Shown one piece after another: positions 8,172-17,682 of a stretch of 64,000 nt of DNA. The translations under genes were made by a program, and so were the position numbers. Source of the DNA: Dyadobacter endophyticus (GTDB lineage: Bacteria > Bacteroidota > Bacteroidia > Cytophagales > Spirosomataceae). Under the pieces are notes generated by a model. That model saw only the letters and a program-made list of their open reading frames with translations, made no database searches and was not told the origin of the DNA. How positions within the stretch are numbered: position 1 is the first letter of the stretch; every line of letters starts with the position of its first letter. The stretch lies in the NCBI RefSeq assembly GCF_014641595.1, contig NZ_BMIA01000007.1:1-64000 (forward strand), read 5' to 3'.

Positions 8172-8882
8172 ATGAGCACTGCCAAATCTGCAAACTCGGC
8201 CCCGAAAGTACTGGTAGTTGACGACGATTCCGACATAGTTGAACTTCTCGAATATAATTTAACCAAGGAAGGCTATTCGGTATTAACGGCTTCCAACGGA
8301 AGGAAGGCCATCGACATTGCCAAGGCATTTGTACCCGACCTGATCCTCCTCGACATTATGATGCCGCAGCTCGATGGTATCGAAACCGGAAGGATCCTCC
8401 GCCAGAACCCCGATATCAGGAATACCTACATCCTCTTTCTCACTGCCCGTTCGGAAGAATATTCGGAAGTAGCGGCGTTCGAAGTAGGTGCCGACGATTA
8501 TATCACGAAGCCCATCAAGCCGCGTGCATTGATGAGCCGCATTAATGCACTGTTCCGCCGTGAAGCCCAAAAAGCCGAGTCGGGCGATACTATTGAAATC
8601 CTTGACCTGTCGATCAACAGGAAGAACTATACGGTAACCCAGGGCGGGGAGAAGTCGACTGTTCTGCCTAAAAAGGAATTTGAATTGCTGTTTTTCCTCG
8701 CGCAAACACCTAATAAGGTTTTCAGCCGCGACGAACTGCTGCAAAAGATCTGGGGTGCAGACATTTACGTACTCGAGAGAACCGTCGACGTTCACATCCG
8801 CAAATTGCGGGAGAAGCTTGGTGACAGCTACATCAAGACTTTGAAAGGAGTGGGCTACATGTTCAGTAACGAGCGGGAGTAA
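8172..8882 (+). CDS. OmpR/PhoB-family response regulator
   Basis: A 236-residue two-domain regulator. The N-terminal receiver has the acidic pocket VVDDD (15-19), the phospho-acceptor Asp61 in LILLDIMMP, a conserved Thr in FLTAR and Lys in YITKPI. The C-terminal winged helix carries LPKKEFELLFFLAQ and the recognition region ERTVDVHIRKLREKLG. It would bind DNA as a phosphorylated dimer. No histidine kinase is next to it: the next gene is convergent and only three bases away, so its kinase must be encoded elsewhere. Confidence 0.93.
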   Translation: MSTAKSANSAPKVLVVDDDSDIVELLEYNLTKEGYSVLTASNGRKAIDIAKAFVPDLILLDIMMPQLDGIETGRILRQNPDIRNTYILFLTARSEEYSEVAAFEVGADDYITKPIKPRALMSRINALFRREAQKAESGDTIEILDLSINRKNYTVTQGGEKSTVLPKKEFELLFFLAQTPNKVFSRDELLQKIWGADIYVLERTVDVHIRKLREKLGDSYIKTLKGVGYMFSNERE

Positions 8883-8885
8883 CCG

Positions 8886-11381
8886 TTACCGCTCTACGCC
8901 TTCCAGCTTTTTGACCTCAGATTCCTCGTCTTTCGACTTGTCCTTCTTCTTTCTGCGGAAGGCAAGTTTGATATTGACCTCTCCGTTTTCATCGATGGCC
9001 CGGAGGAATATTTTGGAGCCATCTTTCTTTTCGGGATTATTGGGATCTAAAACGTAGGTCGAATCACGTTTTTTGAGGTTGCTGAGGGGAATTTGAATGT
9101 TGATATCGGTTTTGTTCCCAAAGCTGTAAATACCGTCGATGTAGAGTGTGAGCACATTTGATTCAACTTCCATCGGCGCTATTTCCACCTCCTGCCCGCT
9201 AAGCCTGAAATCATTCCGGATGGGGGCGAATTTGACACGCTCGAAGTTCCGCTTTTTGAAAATGAGCTTCTTCATCTTCATGAAAGGCTCGAAGTTAATA
9301 ATGTACGCATTCGTCAGGTCGATCCTCAGCAAGCCTTTCATACTCGAAGGCACCAGCTTCACACTATTATTCAGGGTTGATTCAAAGCTGAAATCGGTGT
9401 TCAGGATACCTTTCAGGTTCTCGTGTGTAAGTGTTTTTTGTCCAAAATCGTCGAAGGAGTAAAAAACGGAATGAACATCCGCGTTCGCTATCTTTCCGCG
9501 GACAGCCATGCGTGGCATTTTACCGGCATTGTCCATCTCTCCCGAAATTCGCACCTGACCTTTGCCAAAAGCTTTCAACTGAAAATATTCGATGCTTACC
9601 GCATTGTTGCTGATCGTAAACTGACCTTTCACATCCCGACCCGTAAAATGCCGATACGTTACTTTTTTGGCATCCAGTTTCGCGACGATCTCCAATTTGT
9701 CGATCGCATTGTCGAGCAAATCCGAAAGTTTCAGCGAGTTTTTGGGTTTCGACCTGGTGGTACCCCTTGCCGCGAGCAGCGTTTCGAGCCAGTTCAGTTG
9801 CCATTCCGGAATGTTAATGTCGACATTGGCGCGCAACGGTTTGGGCGAGCCGAAGAGATAAGGTATCAGGTCGAGCAGCGTTCCACGCACATAGAGCATA
9901 TTCTGGCCGTCGTGAAACCGGAGATTGGGCAGCACCATCACCTTTTCGTTGAAAGTGAGATCTCCGTTGACTTTGCTGACCCTTACTTTTTGTGGCAGGT
10001 AATCCATTGCAATATTTTTGAGCATAACCTTTCCCGTGACCTTACCGTCAAAGTTGTCGTTTTTGGCATTGTAGAACTTCCTCAAATTACCGCTGAAATG
10101 GAAGTCGATCTTGGCCGAGCCGTGTTTGAAACGGTAACGAGCGGGATCGAGTAGTGCACCCATATTGGTGGAATCCGCTTCGATACGGCCATCGATATCC
10201 GCCCTTGGGTTGCGGAAGTTATTGACAACCAGCTTGAATGCGAATGGTATTGTTTCGAAAAAGCCCGTGATCTTGGGTGCTATCAGCCTCGAATTGAAGA
10301 CATCGGCCAGTTTTGTCGTATCGGCGCGGTTGGTGAACGTGCCGGAGGCCCTCATTTTGCGTAGCACACCCACCGGAAGATTGTACCGGAATGTATCTGT
10401 TTCAAAATGCACATCTACCTGTGGTTTAAGTCCCGGTCGGCCTAGTATTCCGGCTATTTTGACCTGCGTATCCACATTTGTCTGAACGCCGATCGAATCG
10501 ATCTGTTTTTGCAGCCGGTCGTTCAGCAATGGTAATGCATTCTTAACCGCAATACCTTTTGCATCGAAGTTGAGATGGAATATTTTAATGGTATCCGAAA
10601 AGTCGAAAACGCCGTTAATTCCAATCCGATCGTGTGTAGCGCTTTCGAGCGTCGAAGGATAGATTTTCAGCTGCTTTTCATCATCGTCATAACCCAAAAC
10701 CAAGGCCAGTGAAGTTTCCTGGTTTTTCAGAAAAGTACCTTTATCGACCTTAAACGTCAATCCATTGAATAGCACTGCCCCTGTCAAAGTAGCGTTCGTA
10801 CTCGAATCTGTTCGTTCGATAATGTTAGTGGCGTCATGAAAGAGCGCACCGTAATACTTCTCTTTGACAGAATCGGAATAGGCCAACGCAAAATTCAGAA
10901 AGCGTACATTCCCCAATTTTTCTATGATTTTATCGGGGTCCTTTTTTTCTGACTTATCTTTCTTCTGATCGTCGGATTTGAAAATCGAAGCATTCGAATA
11001 ACCATCCCGCTGAACGAACATTTTTAGGCCGCCGTCTTCGAGCACCAGGTTTTTTACTTGTATGTCTCCTGAAAAAATACGTTTGAGGTCGAGTGCGACG
11101 TGAATTTTCTCCGCTTGAAGAAACGGTTTATGGTGAACGTTGTAGAGCGAGTCGGTCAGCTTTACGTCGTACAACGTAAAATTCAATCCCAATCCGCCAT
11201 AAAACGGTCGAAACTTAAAATCCCCTATTTCGAGGTTTCCGTTAAGATTTTCATTAATCAGTTCCTGCGCCCTCCTGAATAGCTTTTCCCTGTTTTTATA
11301 AACCCAAAGTTCCACAGCTCCGAACAGCAACGCACCGACCAGAGCGACGATACCGATGATTTTTAAGACCTTTTGAAACAT
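8886..11381 (-). CDS. AsmA-like envelope protein
   Basis: An 831-residue protein. I chose 11381 (MFQKVLKIIGIVAL) because it places a membrane anchor at residues 5-25; the frame is open 72 bases further upstream. After the anchor comes a long beta-rich region with the AsmA-type opening (LINENLNGNLEIGDFKFRP) and repeated strand motifs up to IFLRAIDENGEVNIKLAFRRK. AsmA-like proteins form periplasmic beta-groove bridges thought to carry phospholipid to the outer membrane. A charged linker rich in K/D/E near residue 150 and a charged C-terminus are notable. Monocistronic. Confidence 0.8.
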   Translation of the reverse strand: MFQKVLKIIGIVALVGALLFGAVELWVYKNREKLFRRAQELINENLNGNLEIGDFKFRPFYGGLGLNFTLYDVKLTDSLYNVHHKPFLQAEKIHVALDLKRIFSGDIQVKNLVLEDGGLKMFVQRDGYSNASIFKSDDQKKDKSEKKDPDKIIEKLGNVRFLNFALAYSDSVKEKYYGALFHDATNIIERTDSSTNATLTGAVLFNGLTFKVDKGTFLKNQETSLALVLGYDDDEKQLKIYPSTLESATHDRIGINGVFDFSDTIKIFHLNFDAKGIAVKNALPLLNDRLQKQIDSIGVQTNVDTQVKIAGILGRPGLKPQVDVHFETDTFRYNLPVGVLRKMRASGTFTNRADTTKLADVFNSRLIAPKITGFFETIPFAFKLVVNNFRNPRADIDGRIEADSTNMGALLDPARYRFKHGSAKIDFHFSGNLRKFYNAKNDNFDGKVTGKVMLKNIAMDYLPQKVRVSKVNGDLTFNEKVMVLPNLRFHDGQNMLYVRGTLLDLIPYLFGSPKPLRANVDINIPEWQLNWLETLLAARGTTRSKPKNSLKLSDLLDNAIDKLEIVAKLDAKKVTYRHFTGRDVKGQFTISNNAVSIEYFQLKAFGKGQVRISGEMDNAGKMPRMAVRGKIANADVHSVFYSFDDFGQKTLTHENLKGILNTDFSFESTLNNSVKLVPSSMKGLLRIDLTNAYIINFEPFMKMKKLIFKKRNFERVKFAPIRNDFRLSGQEVEIAPMEVESNVLTLYIDGIYSFGNKTDINIQIPLSNLKKRDSTYVLDPNNPEKKDGSKIFLRAIDENGEVNIKLAFRRKKKDKSKDEESEVKKLEGVER

Positions 11382-11536
11382 GAAACGAAGAGGTTTTAGC
11401 GCTATTGATGAAAGAGGAAGAATTCGCTCCGATTTACAATATAAGGAAGACAATAATAGCGTGCCAGAAATAATGTCCCACCGGCAGTTACAGCATCTTA
11501 CCGGCCGCCATACTCGCTATTCAACGCAAAATGTAG

Positions 11537-11544
11537 TAGTTTTG
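11537..11544 (+). promoter_or_regulatory. -7 element upstream of lysS
   Basis: TAGTTTTG fits TAnnTTTG and lies 49 bases before the lysS start. No good TTG is seen 19-21 bases upstream, so support is partial. Confidence 0.4.
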
Positions 11545-11593
11545 CGCACTCTTTTGGAATACCTAGTTCCATTTACCAATCCATTGCTGTAAG

Positions 11594-13309
11594 ATGCTAC
11601 TGAGCGAACAGGAAATACTGCGCCGTCAAAAACGCGAGGAACTCATGCGAATGGGCATTGAGCCTTATCCTGCGGAAGAATTTGTCGTAAATGCCTACGC
11701 GGCCGACATTCTTAAAAACTACGAAAACAATAAGATCGACTATAAACACGTGACAATGGCCGGTCGGCTGATGGGCTTCCGTATTATGGGAAGCGCTGCA
11801 TTTGCCGAGTTCCAGGATGCCACGGGACGTATGCAGCTGTACTTCCGCCGCGACGATCTTTGTCCCGGCGAAGACAAGACTTTGTATAATACCGTTTTCA
11901 AAAAACTGCTCGATATCGGCGATATTATTGCCGTAACGGGTTTTGTTTTCACGACGCAAACCGGTGAAATCTCCGTGCACGTGCAGGAGTTCAAAATACT
12001 GAACAAATCGCTTCGCCCGCTGCCGGTTGTGAAACGCGACGAAGACGGGAATGTGCACGACGGCTTCACCGATCCGGAGCTGCGTTACCGCCAGCGGTAC
12101 GTGGACCTGATCGTGAACCCGGAAGTTCGCGATATATTCATCAAACGGGCACGGATCATCACCACTATGCGCTCCTATTTCGATGCGAATAGCTGGCTGG
12201 AGGTTGAAACGCCGGTACTGCAATCCATTCACGGCGGCGCAGCTGCACGTCCGTTCACGACACATCATAATGCGCTCGACCTGGGTCTGTACCTGCGCAT
12301 CGCGACCGAGCTGCATTTGAAACGCCTCATTGTGGGCGGTTTCGAAGGGGTTTATGAATTCGGGAAGCTGTTCCGCAACGAAGGAATGGACCGTACCCAC
12401 AATCCCGAATTTACAACCGTGGAGCTTTATGTGGCTTACAAGGATTACCTCTGGATGATGAATATGACCGAGGAAGTGCTCGAAAAAGTGGCGGTGGCCG
12501 TTAACGGCACTACCAAAGCGAAATTCGGCGAGGTTGAGCTGGATTTCGCGGGACCTTATCCGAGATTAAGCATTACCGACGCGATCAAGCAATATACCGG
12601 CCTGGACGTAGAAACGCTGGACGAAGTAGCGATCCGTGAGCAATGCCGCGCCTGGGGAATGGAAGTGAACGAGAGCATGGGCAAAGGCAAGCTGATCGAC
12701 GAGATATTCGGGGAAAAAGTAGAATCGAACATCATTCAGCCTACGTTCATTATTGACCACCCGGTTGAAATGTCACCGCTGACGAAGAAACACCGCACGA
12801 AAAAAGGGATGGTAGAGCGTTTTGAGCTCTTTGTGAATGGCAGAGAAATCGCAAATGCTTACTCTGAGTTAAACGACCCGATCGAGCAGAAAGAGCGCTT
12901 TGAAGATCAGCTGCGCCTGAAAGAAAAGGGTGACGACGAAGCGATGGAGATGGACGACGACTTTATCCGCTCGTTGGAATACGGTATGCCGCCCACCGCG
13001 GGTATCGGTATCGGTATCGACCGCCTCACCATGCTTCTGACCAACAATGCGAGCATTCAGGAAGTGATTTTCTTCCCGCAAATGCGCCCCGAAAAGAAAG
13101 CGGAGATCGCGAAAGAGTCGGATTACGTAAGCGCTGGCGTACCGGCGGTGTGGGTACCGGCGTTGCAGAAGATGAATATCCTAACGATCGAGCAACTGAA
13201 AAGTGCAAATGCGAACAAGATCTTCAATGATTTGGGGGGAATGCGCAAGAAGCTCAAAATAGACGAAAAAATGCCATTGCTAGACGACGTGAAGTCCTGG
13301 GTGGAATAG
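11594..13309 (+). CDS. lysS: Lysine--tRNA ligase, class II
   Basis: A 571-residue class II synthetase charging tRNA-Lys. An N-terminal OB-fold anticodon-binding domain (about 50-165) precedes the catalytic core with motif 2 (FRNEGMDRTHNPEFT) and motif 3 (GIGIGIDRLTMLL). Bacterial LysRS is usually about 500 residues; this one has roughly 60 extra at the C-terminus (after SDYVSAGVPAVWVPALQ), with a helix-hairpin-helix-like look (LTIEQLKSANANKIFNDLGG). Such an extension occurs in Bacteroidota as far as I recall. The ATG at 11594 gives the expected N-terminus. Confidence 0.97.
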   Translation: MLLSEQEILRRQKREELMRMGIEPYPAEEFVVNAYAADILKNYENNKIDYKHVTMAGRLMGFRIMGSAAFAEFQDATGRMQLYFRRDDLCPGEDKTLYNTVFKKLLDIGDIIAVTGFVFTTQTGEISVHVQEFKILNKSLRPLPVVKRDEDGNVHDGFTDPELRYRQRYVDLIVNPEVRDIFIKRARIITTMRSYFDANSWLEVETPVLQSIHGGAAARPFTTHHNALDLGLYLRIATELHLKRLIVGGFEGVYEFGKLFRNEGMDRTHNPEFTTVELYVAYKDYLWMMNMTEEVLEKVAVAVNGTTKAKFGEVELDFAGPYPRLSITDAIKQYTGLDVETLDEVAIREQCRAWGMEVNESMGKGKLIDEIFGEKVESNIIQPTFIIDHPVEMSPLTKKHRTKKGMVERFELFVNGREIANAYSELNDPIEQKERFEDQLRLKEKGDDEAMEMDDDFIRSLEYGMPPTAGIGIGIDRLTMLLTNNASIQEVIFFPQMRPEKKAEIAKESDYVSAGVPAVWVPALQKMNILTIEQLKSANANKIFNDLGGMRKKLKIDEKMPLLDDVKSWVE

Positions 13310-13320
13310 CTTATAAAATA

Positions 13321-13350
13321 AAAATGCCGCTAGTGAGCGGCATTTTTATT
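13321..13350. terminator. Bidirectional terminator between lysS and cold shock gene
   Basis: Stem AAAATGCCGC/GCGGCATTTT (13321-13330 with 13337-13346), loop TAGTGA, with T-rich sequence following on the plus strand and an A/T run on the other side. It serves convergent lysS and the cold shock gene. Confidence 0.8.
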
Positions 13351-13372
13351 TTCTCTTGCAGAAAAAATACAA

Positions 13373-13567
13373 TTATAACTTTTTTACCTGCACAGCGTTA
13401 AGTCCTTTTTTTCCTTCAACGACTTCGTATTCCACTTGGTCATTTTCACGGATAGTAAGTCCTCCCAATCCTGTCACATGGACAAAAATGTCCTTTTTTG
13501 TGTCGTCTTCCACGATGAAGCCGTATCCCTTAGCTTCATTGAAAAATTTTACAGTACCTGTTGGCAT
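13373..13567 (-). CDS. Cold shock protein, CspA family
   Basis: A 64-residue single-domain OB-fold protein binding single-stranded nucleic acid. RNP1 is KGYGFI (residues 13-18) and RNP2 is DIFVHV (26-31). Length and start (MPTGTVKFFNEAKGYGFI) match CspA/CspC proteins, which act as RNA chaperones. It is monocistronic with a long AT-rich upstream region, as expected for a gene controlled through its 5' leader, although it need not be cold-induced. Confidence 0.95.
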   Translation of the reverse strand: MPTGTVKFFNEAKGYGFIVEDDTKKDIFVHVTGLGGLTIRENDQVEYEVVEGKKGLNAVQVKKL

Positions 13568-13919
13568 AATAGTTGAAATAAAAAAATTGAAATAAGGTGA
13601 AAATACCGGAGATATGTAGGCGTTTCAGTTAAAAGTCGAAATGGCTCTACCAAATAATTGAGGGAGGCTCAACGCATTAGCAAAAGAAATTTTGGAAATT
13701 CTTCCGAAGACATCTTGATTATAATGAACTACTTACAAAATCTTCAATCACAAAGAAACAAAAATTGTTTGTAAAACAATTTATTTGATTAAAGAATTTG
13801 AAAATTTAACGAGCAAGCGGTATTTTGCCATTTTGGCTCATTTAAAGCAAATTTCATGCATCAAAATTGCATATTCCAGTGAAAATCGCTAATTATGAGG
13901 CAATTATCAAAAAACAGGT
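13568..13919. other. AT-rich intergenic region, likely cold shock leader
   Basis: The 352 bases between the divergent cold shock and PspC genes hold no convincing ORF. The region is very AT-rich. I found no TAnnTTTG match for either gene. The half next to the cold shock gene is the likely 5' leader of its mRNA. Confidence 0.4.
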
Positions 13920-14141
13920 ATGAACAAGTTTAGGTATTTCGTTGAAAACCAAATATTTGGAGTTTGTGCGGAACTGGGAGAAAAGCTCAATTTCCCGGCT
14001 AGCAGCATCCGGAAATACTTCATTTATGCCACTTTCATGACATTCGGCTCGCCCATTATCCTGTATCTTGTGCTTGCGTTCTGGATGGATCTGCACCAGC
14101 ATTGGCGCCGGCATAACAGCCCTACAATCTGGGAGCTTTAA
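13920..14141 (+). CDS. Small PspC-domain membrane protein
   Basis: A 73-residue protein with a PspC-type opening (FGVCAELGEKLNFPASSIR) followed by one hydrophobic helix (about 36-55, FMTFGSPIILYLVLAFW). PspC-domain proteins are inner-membrane and often tied to envelope stress. Here it is a stand-alone domain without PspA or PspB nearby. Its last 20 bases overlap the convergent GT2 gene. Confidence 0.75.
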   Translation: MNKFRYFVENQIFGVCAELGEKLNFPASSIRKYFIYATFMTFGSPIILYLVLAFWMDLHQHWRRHNSPTIWEL

Positions 14142-15150
14142 TCGGGTCAATACCTGTAAGCTTGCCGAATTTGTGTTTTCCAAGCACAAAATATTCCCAA
14201 ACGACACTTCTGTAATAAAGCGGTGCCCTGTACCGGGTCCGTTGCGTCTTCCGTGTTAGTTCCGGGATCATGCCGTAAAAGGCAAAATGCGCCCTGACGA
14301 TGGCCAATACGTCGGGCCATGCGCCTGTGGCCATAAACCGCACGCTGGAAATACCGTCGAGCACGAGCCTGATCAGCACCGTTTTCCACCGCCGGCCTTT
14401 CGGCAGGTTTTTGTAGAGCATGATCAGGTTATTGCGGTAGTTCAGAAATGTCTTTCTCGGGTTGGATTTGTGCAGGGTTCCGCCGCCAACATGGTAGACC
14501 GTCGATTTTCCGCAATAGGTAATACGGAAGCGCATATTGAGCAGCCGCCAGCAAAGGTCGATCTCCTCCATATGTGCAAAAAACGACTCGTCGAAACCTG
14601 ATGCTGCATGGAATGCGGAAGACCGTAGGAACAGGCAGGCGCCCGTGGCCCAAAACACATCCTTTTCATCGTCATACTGGCCCAGATCTTCTTCCCGGGT
14701 ATCGAAAATACGTCCGCGGCAGAAAGGATAACCCAGGTAATCCATGTATCCGCCAGCCGCGCCCGCGTATTCGAAGTGCGTGGGTAGGTCGTACGCGCGT
14801 ATTTTGGGCTGACAGGCCGCGATAAGCGGGTCCGATTCCATGAATTCGATCACGGGAGTGATCCAGTTTTCGGTTACTTCAATATCCGAATTAAGTAAAA
14901 TGTAATAGTCCGCCTGAATGCGTCGCAAGGCATCGTTATAGCCTCCCGCATAACCCTTGTTTTCACTGATTACAAGCGTATTCAGGGTGGGATAATGCGT
15001 ATTCAGCCAGTCGAGAGACTGATCTGTCGAAGCGTTATCGGCAATCCAGATCGCATGGTTTCCGGAAAACTCGATGACTTTTGGAAGGAATTTTTCGAGA
15101 TAATGCTGACCGTTATAATTCAGGATTACAATCGCAACAGAGGGAGTCAT
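14122..15150 (-). CDS. Glycosyltransferase family 2
   Basis: A 342-residue GT-A enzyme. It has the nucleotide-binding start SVAIVILNYNG, DNASTDQS, the metal-binding NSDIE in YYILLNSDIEV, and a later EEIDLCWRL acceptor/catalytic region. It resembles rhamnosyltransferases of the WcaA/RfbN type. It lies 10 bases after the YbaB gene on the same strand, so the two are likely co-transcribed. Donor and acceptor unknown. No membrane segment is obvious. Confidence 0.9.
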   Translation of the reverse strand: MTPSVAIVILNYNGQHYLEKFLPKVIEFSGNHAIWIADNASTDQSLDWLNTHYPTLNTLVISENKGYAGGYNDALRRIQADYYILLNSDIEVTENWITPVIEFMESDPLIAACQPKIRAYDLPTHFEYAGAAGGYMDYLGYPFCRGRIFDTREEDLGQYDDEKDVFWATGACLFLRSSAFHAASGFDESFFAHMEEIDLCWRLLNMRFRITYCGKSTVYHVGGGTLHKSNPRKTFLNYRNNLIMLYKNLPKGRRWKTVLIRLVLDGISSVRFMATGAWPDVLAIVRAHFAFYGMIPELTRKTQRTRYRAPLYYRSVVWEYFVLGKHKFGKLTGIDPIKAPRL

Positions 15151-15160
15151 CGGTGTTCGG

Positions 15161-15508
15161 TTATTTCATAAAACCGCCCAAATCCAGCCCTGGAATATTG
15201 GGAAGCACCCCATCCGTTACCTTTTGCAGATGTTGTTGGATTTTGGATTCGATATTTTCATTGGCCTTATTGACGGCAGCAACGATGAGATCTTGCAGCA
15301 TTTCTTTATCATCGGCGTTGATGAGATCCCTGTCAATATCCAGGCTCAGCAGCTTTCTCTTTCCGTCGACGGTAGCCTTCACCATTCCACCGCCCGATTC
15401 CGCGGTCTCAGTGATGTGGACAAGCTGGTCTTGTGCTTCTTTCATACGCGACTGAAGGTCCTTCATTTTGCCCATGAGGCCCATCATGTCCGCCATATTT
15501 CCAAACAT
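15161..15508 (-). CDS. YbaB/EbfC nucleoid-associated protein
   Basis: A 115-residue DNA-binding protein when started at 15508 (MFGNMADMMGLMGKMKDLQ); an upstream ATG at 15538 would add ten residues but the shorter N-terminus fits the family. The central strands GGGMVKATVDGKRKLLSLDID and the C-terminal helix form the tweezer-like YbaB dimer. It often neighbours recR or dnaX, but not here; instead a GT2 gene follows. Confidence 0.9.
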   Translation of the reverse strand: MFGNMADMMGLMGKMKDLQSRMKEAQDQLVHITETAESGGGMVKATVDGKRKLLSLDIDRDLINADDKEMLQDLIVAAVNKANENIESKIQQHLQKVTDGVLPNIPGLDLGGFMK

Positions 15509-15565
15509 AGCTGTACTTATTAAGTTTAATAACTTCAAAAAACTCCTTTTTACGGAAATAGTTCC

Positions 15566-17494
15566 TTACCGTAAAAGCATAAAAGTACCGCTTTTTTCAA
15601 CAGTTTGATTGATGTCGTCGACGAAAGTCATCTTGTAGTAGTAATACCCGACGGGCGCACTGGTCCCTTCGACGGTTCCGTCCCAGCCCTTGGCAATGTC
15701 GTCGGAGTGGAAAACGACTACCCCCCAGCGGTTCATGACGGATATGTTAAATGACTGTAATTGCTCTGATTTTGCTTCCAGGATATCATTAAAGCCGTCG
15801 CCATTCGGGGTAAATGCATCCGGAACGAACACGCCCGCACTCCGGCGGTAATTGATGATGTTCGACAAACTTTCGAAATCGCCGTCTTGCGAAACGGCTT
15901 TTATCAGGAAATTATATTCCAGGTCACTTTGACTATTCAGCTTTACGGTGTAGCTCGTATTTTTTTGCACCGGGATATCTTGGGAAGCCCCAGCCGAACC
16001 TGTTTGAACGACGTTGTATTCTTCAAAACCGCCCATGATCGGGCTAGCGCTTGTCCAATTCAGAGTTGTTAGGTTTTTATTTAAAAGTATGGTACAAATG
16101 GGTTCCGAAACAGGCACTTTCTGTCCGCAGGAGTTTTCGTAGCTCATTCGATAACAATAAGACAACTCGCTGGTTTTGGCATTATTATCGATGTAATCGC
16201 TCTGGTTGTAAAGCGTTATGATTTTCTTAAATAATGTACTGCCCGCTTCTGCCCGCTCAATCGACAGTTCAAACGATGTATTAGGGCCCGCGCCAGGCAC
16301 TTTGGCCTTGATAGCCACACTATTCTTGTCCAAGACTGACACCGAGCCGCCACCGATAGGCTTCGCGCTCCCTGTTTCAACTTTGATACCCACAGGAGCA
16401 GACGTGGACGTAGCATCCTTCAATTTCGCCACCACCTGGTATTCTACAAACGTGCCGCATTCTACATCTTCATCGGTGTAACTGGTTTCTCCTATTGCGG
16501 TGAAACTCTTGATAATTGTACCGTCTCGAAGCAGGTCGTACCCCTCGAACTGAGACGCATCCCCGTACTGATTCCATTTCAAACTATTCGCACCGTCGGC
16601 TGTATTTCCGGAGAGCGTCATTGTAGTAATTGGCAGCGTTTCGGTGCTGCCCGCGCAAAGGTCTTCGGATGATAACCTTACCTTGTATACCTGATCTTTG
16701 TTAAGTCCTTTGATGTCGTAGGGCTGTGTTCCCCCGGAGGAACGCGTTCCGGAAGTAGTGAAAGAAGTACCATCTGTACTATATTGAATGTTGGTAGGAA
16801 TACCGGCTACGCCCTTGTAAGTAAGCCGGACGGTACCGTCACTGCGCATTTCCACGGCACTCGTTTGAATTTCGTTAAGCTGAGGGCGCTCAAATGTAAT
16901 AGGAAGGCTATTAACCCTGCCTTTATCACAAGCCTTGCCTCCTGCATACAACCCTGTGATCGATACGGTAGGGGGTGTCGCCACGCTTGCATAATTATGT
17001 TCAAAAGTCAGAGAACCCCCTTTTGTCCAGGTCGTCGTTTCTCTATCACCCCATTTAATCTCTACTTGATCGTATGCTTTCAAAATCGCATTGTCGATCA
17101 GCGTCATAACGATCTTACCGCCTCCACATGACGAATATTGGGCTCCGATCACCCGGGTTTCGAATACCGTGGCCTTATTACATTTATAGGCAATGGTACC
17201 GCCGGAAAGGAAGGCCTTTTGGAGGATGGTAAAAGTTCCGGGAACATTGTATTGATACGAAGGTAGATCGCCGCTATAACCGGGGTTTGCCTGGCCCCTG
17301 TAATCAAAATTGTATGATACGTCTATAGAATTACTTAATTGATTGGTTATCTTCACAATAAGTGGCGCACAACCTTCTGAAGGGGAAATAGAAAATGCAC
17401 CATCTGCTTTTGCGCAAAGGTCCTGGGCGGAAACAAATGACGGGAAGTACGAAAATAATATTCCGAGACAAAGAAGAGGTAGTGTTATTCTCAT
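15566..17494 (-). CDS. T9SS type B cargo protein with PKD-like and FN3-like domains
   Basis: A 642-residue secreted protein. A Sec signal peptide (about 1-23, ending SFVSAQ) leads into a PKD-like domain (GAFSISPSEGCAPLIVKITN), Ig/FN3-like repeats, and a C-terminal type B sorting domain (VPDAFTPNGDGFNDI, MNRWGVVVFHSDDIAKGWDG, GYYYYKMTF, ending FMLLR). This domain directs secretion through the type IX system, with partner PorP/SprF-like proteins in known cases. No enzymatic motif is seen; adhesion or surface structure is a guess. It lies downstream of a paralogue on the same strand. Confidence 0.88.
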   Translation of the reverse strand: MRITLPLLCLGILFSYFPSFVSAQDLCAKADGAFSISPSEGCAPLIVKITNQLSNSIDVSYNFDYRGQANPGYSGDLPSYQYNVPGTFTILQKAFLSGGTIAYKCNKATVFETRVIGAQYSSCGGGKIVMTLIDNAILKAYDQVEIKWGDRETTTWTKGGSLTFEHNYASVATPPTVSITGLYAGGKACDKGRVNSLPITFERPQLNEIQTSAVEMRSDGTVRLTYKGVAGIPTNIQYSTDGTSFTTSGTRSSGGTQPYDIKGLNKDQVYKVRLSSEDLCAGSTETLPITTMTLSGNTADGANSLKWNQYGDASQFEGYDLLRDGTIIKSFTAIGETSYTDEDVECGTFVEYQVVAKLKDATSTSAPVGIKVETGSAKPIGGGSVSVLDKNSVAIKAKVPGAGPNTSFELSIERAEAGSTLFKKIITLYNQSDYIDNNAKTSELSYCYRMSYENSCGQKVPVSEPICTILLNKNLTTLNWTSASPIMGGFEEYNVVQTGSAGASQDIPVQKNTSYTVKLNSQSDLEYNFLIKAVSQDGDFESLSNIINYRRSAGVFVPDAFTPNGDGFNDILEAKSEQLQSFNISVMNRWGVVVFHSDDIAKGWDGTVEGTSAPVGYYYYKMTFVDDINQTVEKSGTFMLLR

Positions 17495-17682
17495 AAGTGT
17501 GGCATATTTAACCCTAAGCTTTTTTCAAAGACGATAGATAAAACAATAAGTTTCCGGGAATCTTAACGAATTCAGAAAATGCAATAGCAAAAATAAGCTA
17601 TTTAGGGGTGGCAATTGAGCGTACCTATTAAACGGGCATATTAAAAAAGTATTATCCCGTGAGAAATTGTCTTAGAAAAATC

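Noticed and set aside
9423..10154. 243-residue plus-strand ORF
   Set aside because: Antisense to the AsmA-like gene, without family character.
11380..11592. 70-residue ORF between the AsmA-like gene and lysS
   Set aside because: It fills the divergent promoter region, includes the lysS -7 element and shows no protein-like features.
11597..12400. 267-residue minus-strand ORF
   Set aside because: Antisense to lysS, whose own frame is clearly coding.
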